Assembly (NCBI RefSeq): GCF_022539505.1 | Contig: NC_061514.1 | Location: forward strand, 333,915,090 to 333,979,089 | Reading direction: 5' to 3' | Source of the DNA: Lolium rigidum | Taxonomy: Eukaryota > Streptophyta > Magnoliopsida > Poales > Poaceae | DNA: 64,000 nucleotides | In this document: one piece after another, positions 47,257 to 58,574 of the stretch | Numbering within the stretch: position 1 is the first letter of the stretch | Layout: the number at the start of each line of letters is the position of its first letter | Translations under genes and position numbers: made by a program | The notes under the pieces: model-generated | Seen by the model: the letters and a program-made list of their open reading frames with translations, nothing else | Databases searched by the model: none | Told to the model about the DNA's origin: nothing

Positions 47257-47945
47257 GCATCAAAACTAGTTTCTACCACTTAGAACAAGCATGCAAGCTC
47301 ACTAAACATGTTACCTACAGCAGTAAAATATGCAAGATATACTCCACCAAACAAAATTCTACTTGGATAATCGAAGGAGTCACATACCAAAGAGCATGTG
47401 CCAAATCTCAGACAGAAATCTGGGCTGAGCAAAGAGATCGAGAAATCTGGAGTTCTTGAGCAAAAACACGAGTGAGAGGAAGCTGGTGTCGATTTTTTTC
47501 GGGAGAGAGAAGAGTGTGGGAGGAAGAGATGCTAAAGTGGGGGAAAGGGGGGCCCACACACCGGGGTGGCGCGCCCCCCTTGCTGGCCGCGCCAGCCTGT
47601 GGGGTGCCACCCTGGGGTGCCCCACTGGTCATCCCCAGGTGCTCCCAGGTGCCTCGTCGAAAAATAGGACCAACGGTATAATTTTTGTGAATTTTTGAAA
47701 ACTTTGAAAAATGCACATTTCTGGGTATTAAGTTTATTATTACTGGCCAGGAAAAATTTTGAAATCTCTAAATGACTAAGGAACTTTGCAAAATAAAAGT
47801 GCTACAGCAACTAGAGCAAGTGGAGGAAGAAAGAGATGTTGTTTACCTCCTCTATGCATATAAAAAGTATTTGTTAACAAGGTTGATCAAGTCTTGCCAC
47901 CAAATAAATTTTACATAGCATAAGAAGAAATAAACCTCAAATCAA
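47257..47945 (-). mobile_element. Athila spacer between protease and ORF3
   Basis: Only about 690 bp, non-coding and partly GC-rich (47500-47640). In a complete Athila element the reverse transcriptase, RNase H and integrase (about 3 kb) would sit here. Their absence is what makes this copy non-autonomous. Confidence 0.75.
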
Positions 47946-48442
47946 TCATGTTACCTTGTATTGTATTGATATGGATCCAATCACAAGAGTTTGATATTCT
48001 TCTTTAGGCTCATATATTGGACAATCAATAGTTCCCACTTTAATAGTTCTCACATTAGAAATTGTATTAACTCCACATGCTTTCTCAATCCTCTTGGGGA
48101 AATAGACGGTGTGCTCCCTATCATCAACATTGAAAGTAACCTTTCCTTTATTGCAATCAATAATAGCCCCTGCGGTGTTAAGAAAAGGTCTCCCAAGAAT
48201 AATAGACATATTATCATCTTCGAGCATTTCCAACACAACAAAATCGGTTAATATCAAGCGGTTATTAGTAACTTGAACAGGAACATCCTCACATATACCA
48301 ACGGGAATAGCGAGTAGATTTATCAGCCATTTGCAAAGATATATCAGTAGGTATCAACTTATCTAAGTAAAGTCTCTTATAAAGAGAAAAAGGCATAACA
48401 CTAACACCGGCTCCCAAGTCACATAGAGCAGTTTTAATATAA
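47946..48442 (-). pseudogene. Athila protease domain
   Basis: On the minus strand, starting next to the Helitron junction: ALCDLGAGVSVMPFSLYKRL with the active-site Asp codon at 48420-48418, then LIPTDISLQMADKS, and after a small break VVLEMLEDDNMSIILGRPFL followed by NTAGAIIDCNKGKVTFNV. The active site is DLG rather than DTG/DSG, as is typical of Athila-type proteases. It continues the gag frame (SIKNN at 55664) once the Helitron is removed. Confidence 0.85.
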
Positions 48443-48489
48443 TCTATACCTAATAATAAAGAAAATAGTGTTTCCTTAGTTTGGTCCGT

Positions 48490-49457
48490 CTAAATGCGTT
48501 TTGGTCCGACTTAAAATACGCTTTCGTCCGCCCACGCGTTCTTTGAAATCAAAAGCAGTCACGCTGGAATAACAACACCGTGCGGATCTCCAAAAAATAA
48601 GGAAACTGGCGTTGTATCCTATTCTACCCAAAACGAAATAACAACGCCGTGCATTATAAAAGTACTGAATACAGATTGAATCTCAGCCGCCGCCTTCAAA
48701 GAAAGAGCCCTAGCCGCCTCCACTTCAGCCTCCTCCATAGATCGGTTCCCCCTCCTCCGGTCGGCTTCGCCGGCGTCGGGAGGAGCGGGGAACCCGATCT
48801 ATGCGTGGAGTTTTCAATAAAAGTAGTCTTTTCATTACTCTATGTTAGGGTTTTGGTACTCGTTTTCTTGTTGGTTTCCCCGCAATGGAGATGGCATCGT
48901 CTGCAATAAGTGATCTTCGGCCTTTCGTTCGACGACGAGATCTTCTTCCCGACGTCAATGGTGGTGTTAAAAGATTATAATTATCTAGGTATGGGTGTTC
49001 AGATCTTGCTTAGCCAGATCGATCTTGGATCTTTTCTCATGGTTGCCGCGAGGAGGATTATCCTCGCAGTTTTTGTCCCGATTGCTACGTCCTCGACAAT
49101 GGTGATTCGTACTCTCGGCTCTCCATCAACGTCGACAAGGCAGATCGGTTTTTGTTCCCTGACATACTGGTGTTGGTACTCTTGCCGATGTTGATTGACT
49201 ACTTTAATGGTTGCGCGCGTGCACGCAGCCTTGGCATTGCGGCTCAAATTAAAATTATGGGAGAACCTTCGTTGGTATTTACAGATCTATGGTTTGTTAT
49301 CTATCTTTGGCTGCCTTCAGGAAAGTACAAGATTATGTCTTGGAAGAAGAAAGAGTTTGAAGACCTCGAAGATTTGCTAGTATCTTTTAGACTTTATTTT
49401 GTAATTGCTGGAGACAGCTCGTGTATCTCTACCATGTACTATTTGTTATTATGAATA
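48490..49457 (+). other. Unrecognised, gene-like segment of the outer Helitron
   Basis: Contains a leader-like GC-rich patch (48690-48810) and several short plus-strand frames (48649-48909, 48910-49194, 49152-49454), none of which match a family I know. Composition and the TTTTGTAATTGCTGGA-like end suggest a transcribed sequence captured by the Helitron, but I cannot name it. Confidence 0.35.
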
Positions 49458-49709
49458 CTAGCAAAAGTGCCCGTGCGTTGCACCGGGAGTGAGGAAACTC
49501 ACACTCCAATAAATCATCCGTGATAACATTTCTCGTATGTGACATCATTGACGAAGGTTTGACGAAGGTTTAACGAAGATTTTCACATTTTCTCATATTC
49601 ATGATAAAAATGTTTAATCCTAAAAAGATGAGCTTGCGAGGCTCCCACTGCACACTGAATTGTAATACCACACATGGTTACCCACCACCTCTATGTAATT
49701 ATAGAGACT

Positions 49710-49880
49710 TTTTTTTTTTTTTGCGAAACACAGTACAATCAAAGACGCTCATACATACGCGTACACACTCACCCCTATGAACGCACACACGCACACCCTA
49801 CCCCTATGAGCACCTCCAAGAGACTGCGTTGAATAACTGATCCGGCGGGTCTTAAGATTGACGAAGTCACCACAGGCACC
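49710..49880 (-). mobile_element. SINE-like (or LINE 3' end) insertion with 8-bp TSD
   Basis: 171 bp with a poly-A tail on the minus strand (T run at 49709-49722) and a flanking direct repeat TAGAGACT (49702-49709 and 49881-49888). The body contains TGTGCGTGTGTGCGTTCATA and GGTGCTCATAGGGGTAGGG, a sequence very frequent in grass genomes. It has no coding capacity. Whether it is a SINE or a truncated LINE cannot be settled from one copy. Confidence 0.82.
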
Positions 49881-50370
49881 TAGAGACTTGTTATGATGGT
49901 TTGCAACACACATGTCCCGTCTACACTTAGTGTTGGTGAAAAAAGGTCGCTGATTAGAAAAGCTATGGATCGATAGTTTTAAAATTGGTTAGTTTAAAAA
50001 CATTATCACTACTCAATTTTTGGCTTAAAGCTATTTGACCGGCCTAACTGAATTACCGTGTGCTGCCACGAAATTTCTAGATCTTATATTTCAATCCTTC
50101 AACAATAGGGATACTGGAAGTCCCGACATAATGGCACCGGGGCTATGTGTTTTTTTAATCATCGTCTTTTGTCAACTTGCGATCCGCATAATTAAATATA
50201 TTTTGAAAGTGATATTTATCCATAACACATGCACTACTTTTGATATTATACAATGAAAAAGAGCACAATAATATGTTAAATAAAAAACAAAAATGAAGAA
50301 TTGAATTAAAACAGGAACATGGGTATCGAGGTTCTTCCATCAAGTAACAGATTGGGTGAATTATTGCAAG

Positions 50371-51154
50371 AAAACATAAAAGTGAACTGGTATTTTAGAT
50401 ATATAGGTAATAAAATATGAATCTGTTAAGCAACAACAAATGAATAGCAATTATTATCCTATAATGGATATGACTCTGAGACGATTTGCATCTTCACAAC
50501 AAGAATACACGTAATGATTATATATAGATAATGTTACTGCTATGATGTAACCTGATAGTTTCAGTAAAGTTTCTGAAGGATGCATAATTTGTCACAAAAA
50601 CAAAGTTTAATATATTTAATAAATCAGTCAATGTACTACCAGATTTTGCATTGAGGAAGCAACCATGCTTCTGATCAGAGAGATGTCCAGCCGAAAGAAA
50701 ATAAATGCCAGTAACACCCCATTATATCCCAAGTGCAATTTAAAAGCCTATTCGGTGCAAGGAAAACATAAAAGTGAACTGGTATTTTAGATATATAGGT
50801 AATAAAATATGAATCTGTTAAGCAACAACAAATGAATAGCAATTATTATCCTATAATGGATATGACTCTGAGACGATTTGCATCTTCACAACAAGAATAC
50901 ACGTAATGATTATATATAGATAATGTTACTGCTATGATGTAACCTGATAGTTTCAGTAAAGTTTCTGAAGGATGCATAATTTGTCACAAAAACAAAGTTT
51001 AATATATTTAATAAATCAGTCAATGTACTACCAGATTTTGCATTGAGGAAGCAACCATGCTTCTGATCAGAGAGATGTCCAGCCGAAAGAAAATAAATGC
51101 CAGTAACACCCCATTATATCCCAAGTGCAATTTAAAAGCCTATTCGGTGCAAGC
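50371..51154. repeat. Exact 392-bp tandem duplication
   Basis: The sequence starting AAAACATAAAAGTGAACTGG at 50371 starts again at 50763 and, as far as I can read, is identical over its whole length, ending in TATTCGGTGCAAG. It is non-coding and lies in the inner Helitron. Confidence 0.93.
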
Positions 51155-51159
51155 TGATA

Positions 51160-52470
51160 GGATTTAGGACTGATGCATAATCTCTCTCCTCAAAATCCAC
51201 GGTGCATCTCTTATACAAGAAATGAACTTTGCTTAGGCCGGAATTTTGTTCAGCACCTAGTGGGAACCAACCGATTAAGCTAGCTGTGAGAAGGACACTG
51301 TGTAATAGCAATACAGTAATAGAGAATGGAAATAACCTGAGGATGGAAGAAGGTAGCACAGCACGTCTCCCTCAGGAAGAAGGGAACAAAACGATGGCTG
51401 GTGGCAAGAACACCCCTCAACCCGGAGGTAAACGTGCCAGATTCATCGCGTCAGAGAGAGGTTGGGCAGGCCACTGCGCTAGTTAGAAATTGAAACACGG
51501 GATGTTGTCTTCAATAAGCGAAAAGCCGCACGTGTAGGCGAACTCGGCATCGATCAGTAATGGGGACAACAGTTGCGGATGGCGCTCCCCTCAGCAGCCA
51601 TGGCCCTCGGCCTGGCTTCTCCGGGCGACCGGCGGCGACCCGAAGAGGAAGTCGTCGCCCATCTGAAGTCGCTCATGGCGCTAGCGATACGCGGGGTTCG
51701 GCTCGTTGCCTCAGATTCGATCATAATCTCTACTTCCAGAAAAACTTTTGGGAATTGGAAAATCATCCAGAGATGGATTCTTAGTTTCCTACTTCCTCAC
51801 GTCGGCTGCCAAGGCCACCTCCACTACCAGCAGGGACCTGGCGCCCGCCGCCGCTGATGCCGTGGAGTGGATGGATGGCTGCAGTTCAGAGAGAAAAACA
51901 GATCAGAAAGGGAGGGGAAATCAGCAGTGACCAACGAGCAAGAAAGAGAGCGAGAAGGGAATCCTCCGCCGCTTCCCACCCGCCTCCTGCTCCGCTCGCC
52001 GCTCACTCCTGCAGCCGGCCCTAGTCCACGGCCGCCGCCGGCCAGGAGACAGAGGCGGCCACGAGGGGAAGAAAAATGAGGGGAAGTACCTGGAGTCCCG
52101 CGTCCGTACCTCCTGTTCCCGGCAGACGTGGATGTTACCTCGCCGGAGGAGGACGACGACGGGAGGTCGGGGCGGTTATCGGCGGTGGCGCAGCACATGT
52201 CCTGTTGGTTTTTGTCGCCGTTCGTTCGGCGGAGAAGAAAAATAAAGGAACCGGCCTCGATCTCCCTCCGCTGCTAGCGCTACACGCTGTCGCCGAACGT
52301 CGCTGCCCGCCATTAGCCGTCACGAGCGAGCACCGGATGCAGGGGAGGGGATTCGTTGTCCAAACAAACGGTCGTCCACCCTCGCTCAGGCTTCCAATCC
52401 ACATCTTCTCTCTTCCGCACTGGTGATGATGATTGACATCTTCCCATGGCAACACATCCTTGAGCCTGCG
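51160..52470 (-). other. Gene-like GC-rich segment captured in the inner Helitron
   Basis: The minus strand changes from GC-rich (52430-51840, leader or first-exon-like, with CG-rich frames of 106 and 124 codons) to moderate composition (51360-51130, a 75-codon frame containing TVLLLHSVLLTASLIGWFPL). Composition and position next to the Helitron 5' end suggest captured gene parts. I recognise no protein family and could not fix splice sites. Confidence 0.35.
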
Positions 52471-53094
52471 ATTTTTTGTGCCGGAATTTTGGGGAGATCA
52501 GATCCGTCGGGTTTGGCTTTGTTTGGGTAGAGGGTCAGGAATATTTATGTGGGATCTGGCTTGGCTTGGGTTTCTCACACCGGTACGATTAGAATTGGAT
52601 TTGGATTTGGCTTCCGGATCTGGGGCGGTCGGCGAGAAGAAGAATAAATGTGCGAACCGGTACAATGGCACTTTGATGTATTATGTAATTTGGTGGGAGG
52701 GTAAAACGGTCCAATGAAAAGTTGGACGAAAATTTTGGCAGAAACCTTAACTCCTTTATTATTAAGGTATAGATATGTGGTATTGATTGTAAAAAAAAAA
52801 AGTACTGAATACAGACACCACGCAAACAGAGAAAACAGAGGCCGGGTTTTCTGCAGCGAGCCGATCATGTACGTAACGTAAGTAGGCAGGACTGAACACA
52901 GTCCACGCAAACAGAAATTACCGGTAAAAAAGGAAGAAAACCGGCCGAAGCCAAGGAAACCAACACGCCCTCGATTCCTCATAAAACCGGGCGAAGCTCC
53001 CTCCGGACACCACGGAAGTCTTTCGAACTTTCATTGGTGCCGGCCGAGCCTCCCCGGCCCGAGGTTGGCGACGATCCATGGCGGGAGCTGCTGC

Positions 53095-53400
53095 GCCGAG
53101 TTTGGGAACGATGGCCATGGACTTGAGCACGAAGGTGGCGTCCCATGAGCGGTATAGGATGTAGCGAGATGCCCACGAAGCCGACGCCGGGCGCCGAGGT
53201 CGGCAACGATGGCCATGTCCACCTCCTTGACCATGAAGGTGGCATCCCTTCAGCAGTATCGGATGTAACATATGCCCACGAGGCCGACGCAGGGCGGCGA
53301 GGTCAGCAACGATGGCATGTCCACCTCCTTGACCATGAAGGTGGTATCCCTTGACCAACACCGGATGTCATAGATGCCAACGAGGTCGCCGCCGACGCAG
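53095..53400. repeat. About 103-bp repeat, 2.5-3 copies
   Basis: The words GAAGGTGGC (53131, 53235, 53337), GATGCCCACGA(A/G)GCCGACGC and GTCCACCTCCTTGACCATGA recur with spacings of 104 and 102 bp. In the minus strand the frames stay open and give repeated GCHLHGQGGGH-like segments, so this may be part of a captured repeat-containing exon. I do not recognise it. Confidence 0.75.
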
Positions 53401-53732
53401 GCGTCGTGCACCATGATGACTGCCTGCCGGCGTTAGTCTACGGGATGCGCCTGAACCTCCCGCCCGCCCTGGAGCTCCACGTAGGCGTACTCCGTACGTT
53501 TCACATATGCTGCAATTGGTCGGACGAGCGTTTTGGTTGGATGGCTTCTATATTGCTTCATACAGTCGAGCGCAGCGTTCGGATTTGATTTGTTGTATTC
53601 CATTGCTAATCTAGCACATCGCGGCACTGAGCAATGTCCAGCGCGCGGCGCGATCACAGTTTTTTCGACGTGCCAGGGTAACATCTGACATGTCAGCAGT
53701 GGATCCAACCTATGCGAGCTGGGACGGCATAA

Positions 53733-54002
53733 GACTACTCATAGTGGGAGTAACTTAGCTAGTAACATCACACAACCCAAGGTATTTTGGTGACATGGCA
53801 TGGCAATGAATGAAGAAAGAGAGTGAGGTGGTAACTAGCTATGTTACCATAACATCACACACCCCAAGACAAGTTGAGTCTACACCATAGTAAATGGCAC
53901 AATGCATGACACCACATATTAGTTACTACCCACTATGGAGGTAGTAACTTAGACTAGTAACATCATGTTACTAGTCTAAGTTACTCCCCACTATGACTAG
54001 TC
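53733..54002. mobile_element. MITE with GACTA...TAGTC terminal inverted repeats
   Basis: About 270 bp. The left end GACTACTCATAGTGGGAGTA matches, inverted, the right end ACTCCCCACTATGACTAGTC; the repeats extend inward over AACTTAG. A TAA at each side (53730-53732 and 54003-54005) fits a 3-bp target duplication as in Tourist/PIF-Harbinger MITEs, though a longer Mutator-type duplication cannot be excluded. Non-coding. Confidence 0.8.
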
Positions 54003-55186
54003 TAACCTTGACCTCAAGAAACAGAGACGCACTGTAACATGGTGGCGTGGCATCGAACTCCATGCAAGCAGTCAGCCCTGACGAGGTTCATGTCGGCGAC
54101 AGACAAACCCATCCAGCCGACGACAATGGTGCTAATAATCGTGCATTGTAGACCCCGCTACAACATGTAATCATCATGCAATAATGATCTCTCTGGTGTG
54201 CCTTCCTTTGTTGACAGTTGAAATGGTTCTCTTTCATGCAATCCATCATTTAGCAATTCAACAAGGTTTCATTAATTTAGTGTATTTTCAGTGAAATTTA
54301 GCAAGTGATTTTCTCCAGAAACTAAGTGGGAAGCTCTTTCTTTTATTACTTATGTGAGGATTGTTCTATAGGGGGACATCATCCGAGAGAAATAAAAAAA
54401 TTGTGAGAAAACCAACATACTTGAAACAAAAGAAGCAAAATCAATTGGAATCAATTGGCGGCCAGCAATTTCTTTATTAATTGTGCCCCAATTATTAAAC
54501 TTAAGTTGTTTTTGGTTTACTCGATGGTTCTGGTGGAATTAATTTTTCTTTCACAAATGGTGCGTTCTAATTTGTGCGTTTAACATCCTTAGCTGATAGC
54601 CGCCAAGATAAAGCAGAAGCATCACATGATCAGAAAGGCATTAATTCGGCTGGTAGCGAGCGTACGTGTCCTTTGGAAGGAGAAAGCAAGAAAGTTAAAC
54701 TGAAGGATGATCGTTTGGGATTGTTTCCTAATTATGGAAGGTAAAGGGAATGGAAAGGATTGTTGCCTAAATAAAAGGGAGACATTGTGTGCAGTGCTTA
54801 ATGAAGGGAGGGGGATGATATAAAAAGGAAGATCAGAGCATATTTAAAGCAAGATGGCACGTTGTGAGATGTCTGCCGTCAGAGGTGTTTCTTACACAGG
54901 TGGGCCCTACATTGGAGGATCGCAGTGCCTTGCAGATTTTTGTAGGCATAATTTCAACTTATTCAGATTTTAGTTTCTTCTTTGTTGTTATTAAATATTC
55001 AATCTAAGACAGAGTTGTGATATTATTTTTTCACAACTTTAAAGTTTAACTCAAGATGAGGAGTAGCAACAAAGAGAAGTAAACTGCCGGCCCAATATTG
55101 TAATCATTTTTATTTTCTAAGGTGGATATAAAATTTCAGGTATGATATTTGAGTGCACGTGATATAAAAAAGTTTACAATATTATA

Positions 55187-55243
55187 CTCCCTCCGTTCCT
55201 TTTTTGTACTAAATCCGAGTCAATTAAAAAGGAACGGAGGGAG
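55187..55243. mobile_element. Stowaway-type MITE, internally deleted (57 bp)
   Basis: Terminal inverted repeats CTCCCTCCGTTCC...GGAACGGAGGGAG flanked by TA on both sides (55185-55186 and 55244-55245), the Stowaway/Tc1-mariner signature. With only 57 bp it is far shorter than usual, so nearly all internal sequence is lost. Confidence 0.88.
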
Positions 55244-55663
55244 TAATACTTAAAAAAGATAAATGCCTTTCTCCCCCATGCAAAGCATGGACAAATTTGC
55301 TTTATCTATTATAGTAAAAATAACTTTTCTTGGGATTTTTTCGTCCAACATTAAATTACCTACAAAGTTCACCTAAATTTCTCACCATGGCACCCATAAG
55401 TCGTACCGATTGTATTTGCATCGATCCCCAACCCGCACATGTTTTGGTCAATTTGATGAGTTCCCGATCGAACGATATTTACAAATTGAGTGATCGAGTC
55501 GATCCCTTGGATCGTTGTATAGTGGGACATTTGGAACAACCGAAATTTTGATAAAAACTAACATGCTTCTAAAACAGTGATACCACCAAAATCAGGGTAT
55601 ACTTCAAACATAAAATATTATATTTGTTTTAGATCCGATGCAACGCACGGGCACTCTTCCTAG

Positions 55664-57823
55664 TTATTCTTAATAGAACAAGGAATAGTAGGTATACCTG
55701 GGTCGCCCAACTTCTTTGGAACTTTGCCATTGAAAGAGTAATTAGCAAGCATAGTGGAAATTTCCTCATTGGGGATTTTCCTTTTGTTAGTAACAATATC
55801 TTTCATATACTTTGAATAAGGAGGCAATTTAATAGCATCAGTCAAAGGGATTTGCAAGAATAGAGGTTTCATCCAATCACAAAATTTATTATAGTGTTCT
55901 TCTTCCTTTGATTTTAGTTTCTTAGCAGGAAAAGGCATTTGCTTTTGCACCCAAGGTTCCCTTTCATTACCATGTTTCTTAGCAATAAAATCTTCTTTAG
56001 TATACTTTTTATTTTTATCTTGCTTTTCAGGTTCATCTTCAACTTCTTCTTTATCAGAAGCATCATTCTTATCATTATCTTTATTATTATCATGTTCATT
56101 ACCACTTTCAGTTTCAGCATCAGAAATAGAAATACTATTAGGATCATTAACAGGCTCAGAGGATTCTACAACATTTTTATGTTTCTTCTTTTTTTCTTAG
56201 AAGGAGCACTAGGTTCAATGCGTTGAGAATCTTGTTCAATTCTTTTGGGATGCCCTTCAGGATATAGAGGATCCTGGGTAGAGACACCACCTCTAGTTGT
56301 TACTTCATAAGCATGTTTCTCTTTAGAATTATTTTGTAATAAGTCATTTTGCACTTTAGTGAGTTGATCAATTTGAGTTTGAACCATTTGAAAATGTTTA
56401 ACAAGCATATTAACATCATTAGAGGTTCTCTCCACAATATCATGCAAATTGCTAATAGCTTGAGAATTTTCCATTAGATGATTCTCTACTCTCATATTAA
56501 AATTTTCTTGCTTAACAATATAATTATCAAACTCATCTAAGCATTGTGCAGGAGGTTTTGAATACGGAATATCTTCCCTAGTAAAGCGCTGAAGGGAGTT
56601 TACCTCAATCATGGATGAAGGGGAAATTATCTCACATATATCTTCTATGGGAGGTAGATTCTTCACATCTTCAGATTTAATACCTTTCTCCTTGAGAGAC
56701 TTCTTGGCTTCCCTCATATCTTCATCATTCAATTTAAGTAAACCCCTCTTCTTCAATATTGGCGTTGGAATTGGTTCAGGCGTAGTCCAATCATCATGAT
56801 TCCGGCCTATTTTAGCCAATAATTCTTCGACTTCGTCCGGAGTTCTTTTCCTGAAAACACAACCAGCACAACTATCCAAATATGCCCTAGACTCAATGGT
56901 TAGTCCACTATAAAATATATCAAGTAGATCATTCTTTTCTAAATCATGTCCAGGTCGAGCTCGATAAGAGAACAAAATCTTTCCCAAGCCTCGGGCAATT
57001 TCTCTTCATCTCCTCGGTCAAATCTATAAATTCTCTCGTAAAGCAATATGTTGAGCACTAGCAGGAAAGTATTTTCGAAAGAAAACATCACGCAAATCAG
57101 TTGGATTTTTAATAGAACCAGGAGGAAATTATTATACCAAGTTTTAGCATCATCCTTTAATGAGAAATGAAAAATTTTAACGACAAAATAAGTACGCATC
57201 TTGATATCATCAGAAAACAAACTACTCATAGAAGAAAGTTCAATCATGTGTTCTACAGCACTTTCTTTTTCAGTACCACAAAAGGGTGCTTTCTCTACAA
57301 TAGCTATATGAGATAGATCAAGAGAAAAATCATAATCTTTATCCTTAATGCATATAGGAGATGTGGCAAATTTAGGATCGAGGAGATAACTTATGTCTAA
57401 CAGGTATATTGTGTGAGAAACTTTTTAATTTTACTTGCATCAGCGGTAGCATTGCATCTATTAATAAGATCATCATTAAGCTCCACATAATCTTCATCAG
57501 GATCATCACTAGAATAATCAAGTTCGGGTGAACTAACAGGTGTAGTAGCATCGGGAGTTTCGGTATTTTCAATTTGTCTAGACCTAGCAATTGTAGCATC
57601 TAGAAAGGATCCCAATGAACCACTATCATCAAGCACAGCAGAAATATTATCAATATTATGAGAGTTTTCAGATTCAGCGAAGTGCCGGCAAGTGAAGCAT
57701 GTGGCGGTGAAACAAGTTTATCAATCACGGATGGTGAATCAAGAGCAGCAGAGGTACTCGAGTTGTACCTTTTCTTGTAGTGGATGGTAATATGGCGACT
57801 TTAGGATCGCGAGATTTACCCAT
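55664..57823 (-). pseudogene. Athila Gag, broken
   Basis: Starts MGKSRDPKVAILPSTTRKGT at 57823, then shifts frame several times. Recognisable parts: ELDYSSDDPDEDYVELNDDL (57500 area); the capsid core FSLKDDAKTWYNNF and YRFDRGDEEKLPEAWERFCS (57247-56939); LLDIFYSGLTIESRAYLDSC, FRKRTPDEVEELLAKIGRNH, KKRGLLKLNDEDMREAKKSL (56987-56166); and a Lys/Glu-rich part ending WMKPLFLQIPLTDAIKLPPY and CSIKNN at the Helitron junction. The C-terminal stretch 56987-56166 is open for 273 codons. Gag packages the RNA of the element. Confidence 0.9.
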
Positions 57824-57882
57824 GATGGAGAATTTGCAGCGAACAATATCAATCCAAGTGAACTTCCAAATAAAGCTATGCT

Positions 57883-57897
57883 CCCGGCAACGGCGCC
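57883..57897 (-). other. Athila primer-binding site (tRNA-Asp type)
   Basis: In element sense GGCGCCGTTGCCGGG, matching the complement of the plant tRNA-Asp 3' end except for the first base (C instead of T). It lies 11 bases inside the 5' LTR. Confidence 0.82.
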
Positions 57898-57908
57898 GAA
57901 AACAGTCT

Positions 57909-58574
57909 TGATAACCCACAAGTATAGGGGATCGCAGCTAGTCTTCGCGGGTAGTAAAACCCAATTTATTGATTCGACACAAGGGGAGACAAAGAATACT
58001 TGAAAGCCTTAACAGCGGAGTTGTCAATTCAGCTGCACCTGGAAACGAGACTTGCTCGCAAGAGTTTATCGGTAGTAGCAGTTTTATAGCGATAGCGGTA
58101 GTGAAATAACAGTAGCAAAGTAACGAGAGACAGCAGTAGTGATTATAGTAAACAGCAGGATTAAAATATCGTAGGCACGGGGACGGATAACGGGCGTTGC
58201 ATGGATGAGAGAAACTCATGTAACAATCAAGCGGGGCATTTGCGGATAATAATAAAACGGTGTCTAAGTACAAAGCAATCAATAGGCATGTGTTCCAATT
58301 ATAGTCGTACGTGCTCGCAATGAGAAACTTGCACAACATCTTTTGTCCTACCAGCCGGTGGCAGCCAGGCCTCAAGGGAATCTACTGGATATTAAGGTAC
58401 TCCTTTTAATAGAGCACCGGAGCAAAGCATTAACACTCCGTGAACACATGTGATCCTCACATCACTACCATCCCCTCCGGTTGTCCCGATTTCTGTCACT
58501 TCGGGGCCATTAGTTCCGGACAGCGACATGTGTATACAACTTGCAGGTAAGACCATAAACAATGAATATCATGA
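57909..58574 (-). mobile_element. Athila 5' LTR, first part, interrupted
   Basis: Matches 34768-35450 of the left LTR closely, then stops at 58574 where Tat element C is inserted (target site CATGA at 58570-58574). The remaining ~730 bp of this LTR must lie beyond the window. Confidence 0.92.

Larger units (their letters stand above)
49458..52773 (-). mobile_element. Inner Helitron (3.3 kb), minus strand
   Basis: On the minus strand it begins TCTATACCTTAATAATAAAG at 52773 (after A) and ends CTAG at 49461-49458 (before T). A hairpin, CCCGGTGC and GCACGGG around AAC, stands 7 bases upstream of the CTAG. Its ends are close relatives of the outer Helitron's ends, so both used the same kind of transposase. 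It holds a SINE-like copy, an exact 392-bp tandem duplication, and GC-rich gene-like sequence near its 5' end. Confidence 0.88.
48443..55663 (+). mobile_element. Outer Helitron (7.2 kb) inside Athila gag-protease
   Basis: Begins TCTATACCTAATAATAAAG at 48443 after an A and ends CTAG at 55660-55663 before a T. Close to the end is a short hairpin, CCGATGC and GCACGG around AAC (about 55636-55650). There is no target duplication. Removing it joins the Athila gag and protease in frame exactly, which confirms both ends. No Rep/helicase gene. Contents: an unrecognised 1-kb segment, an inner Helitron on the other strand, a 104-bp repeat patch, and two MITEs. Confidence 0.9.
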
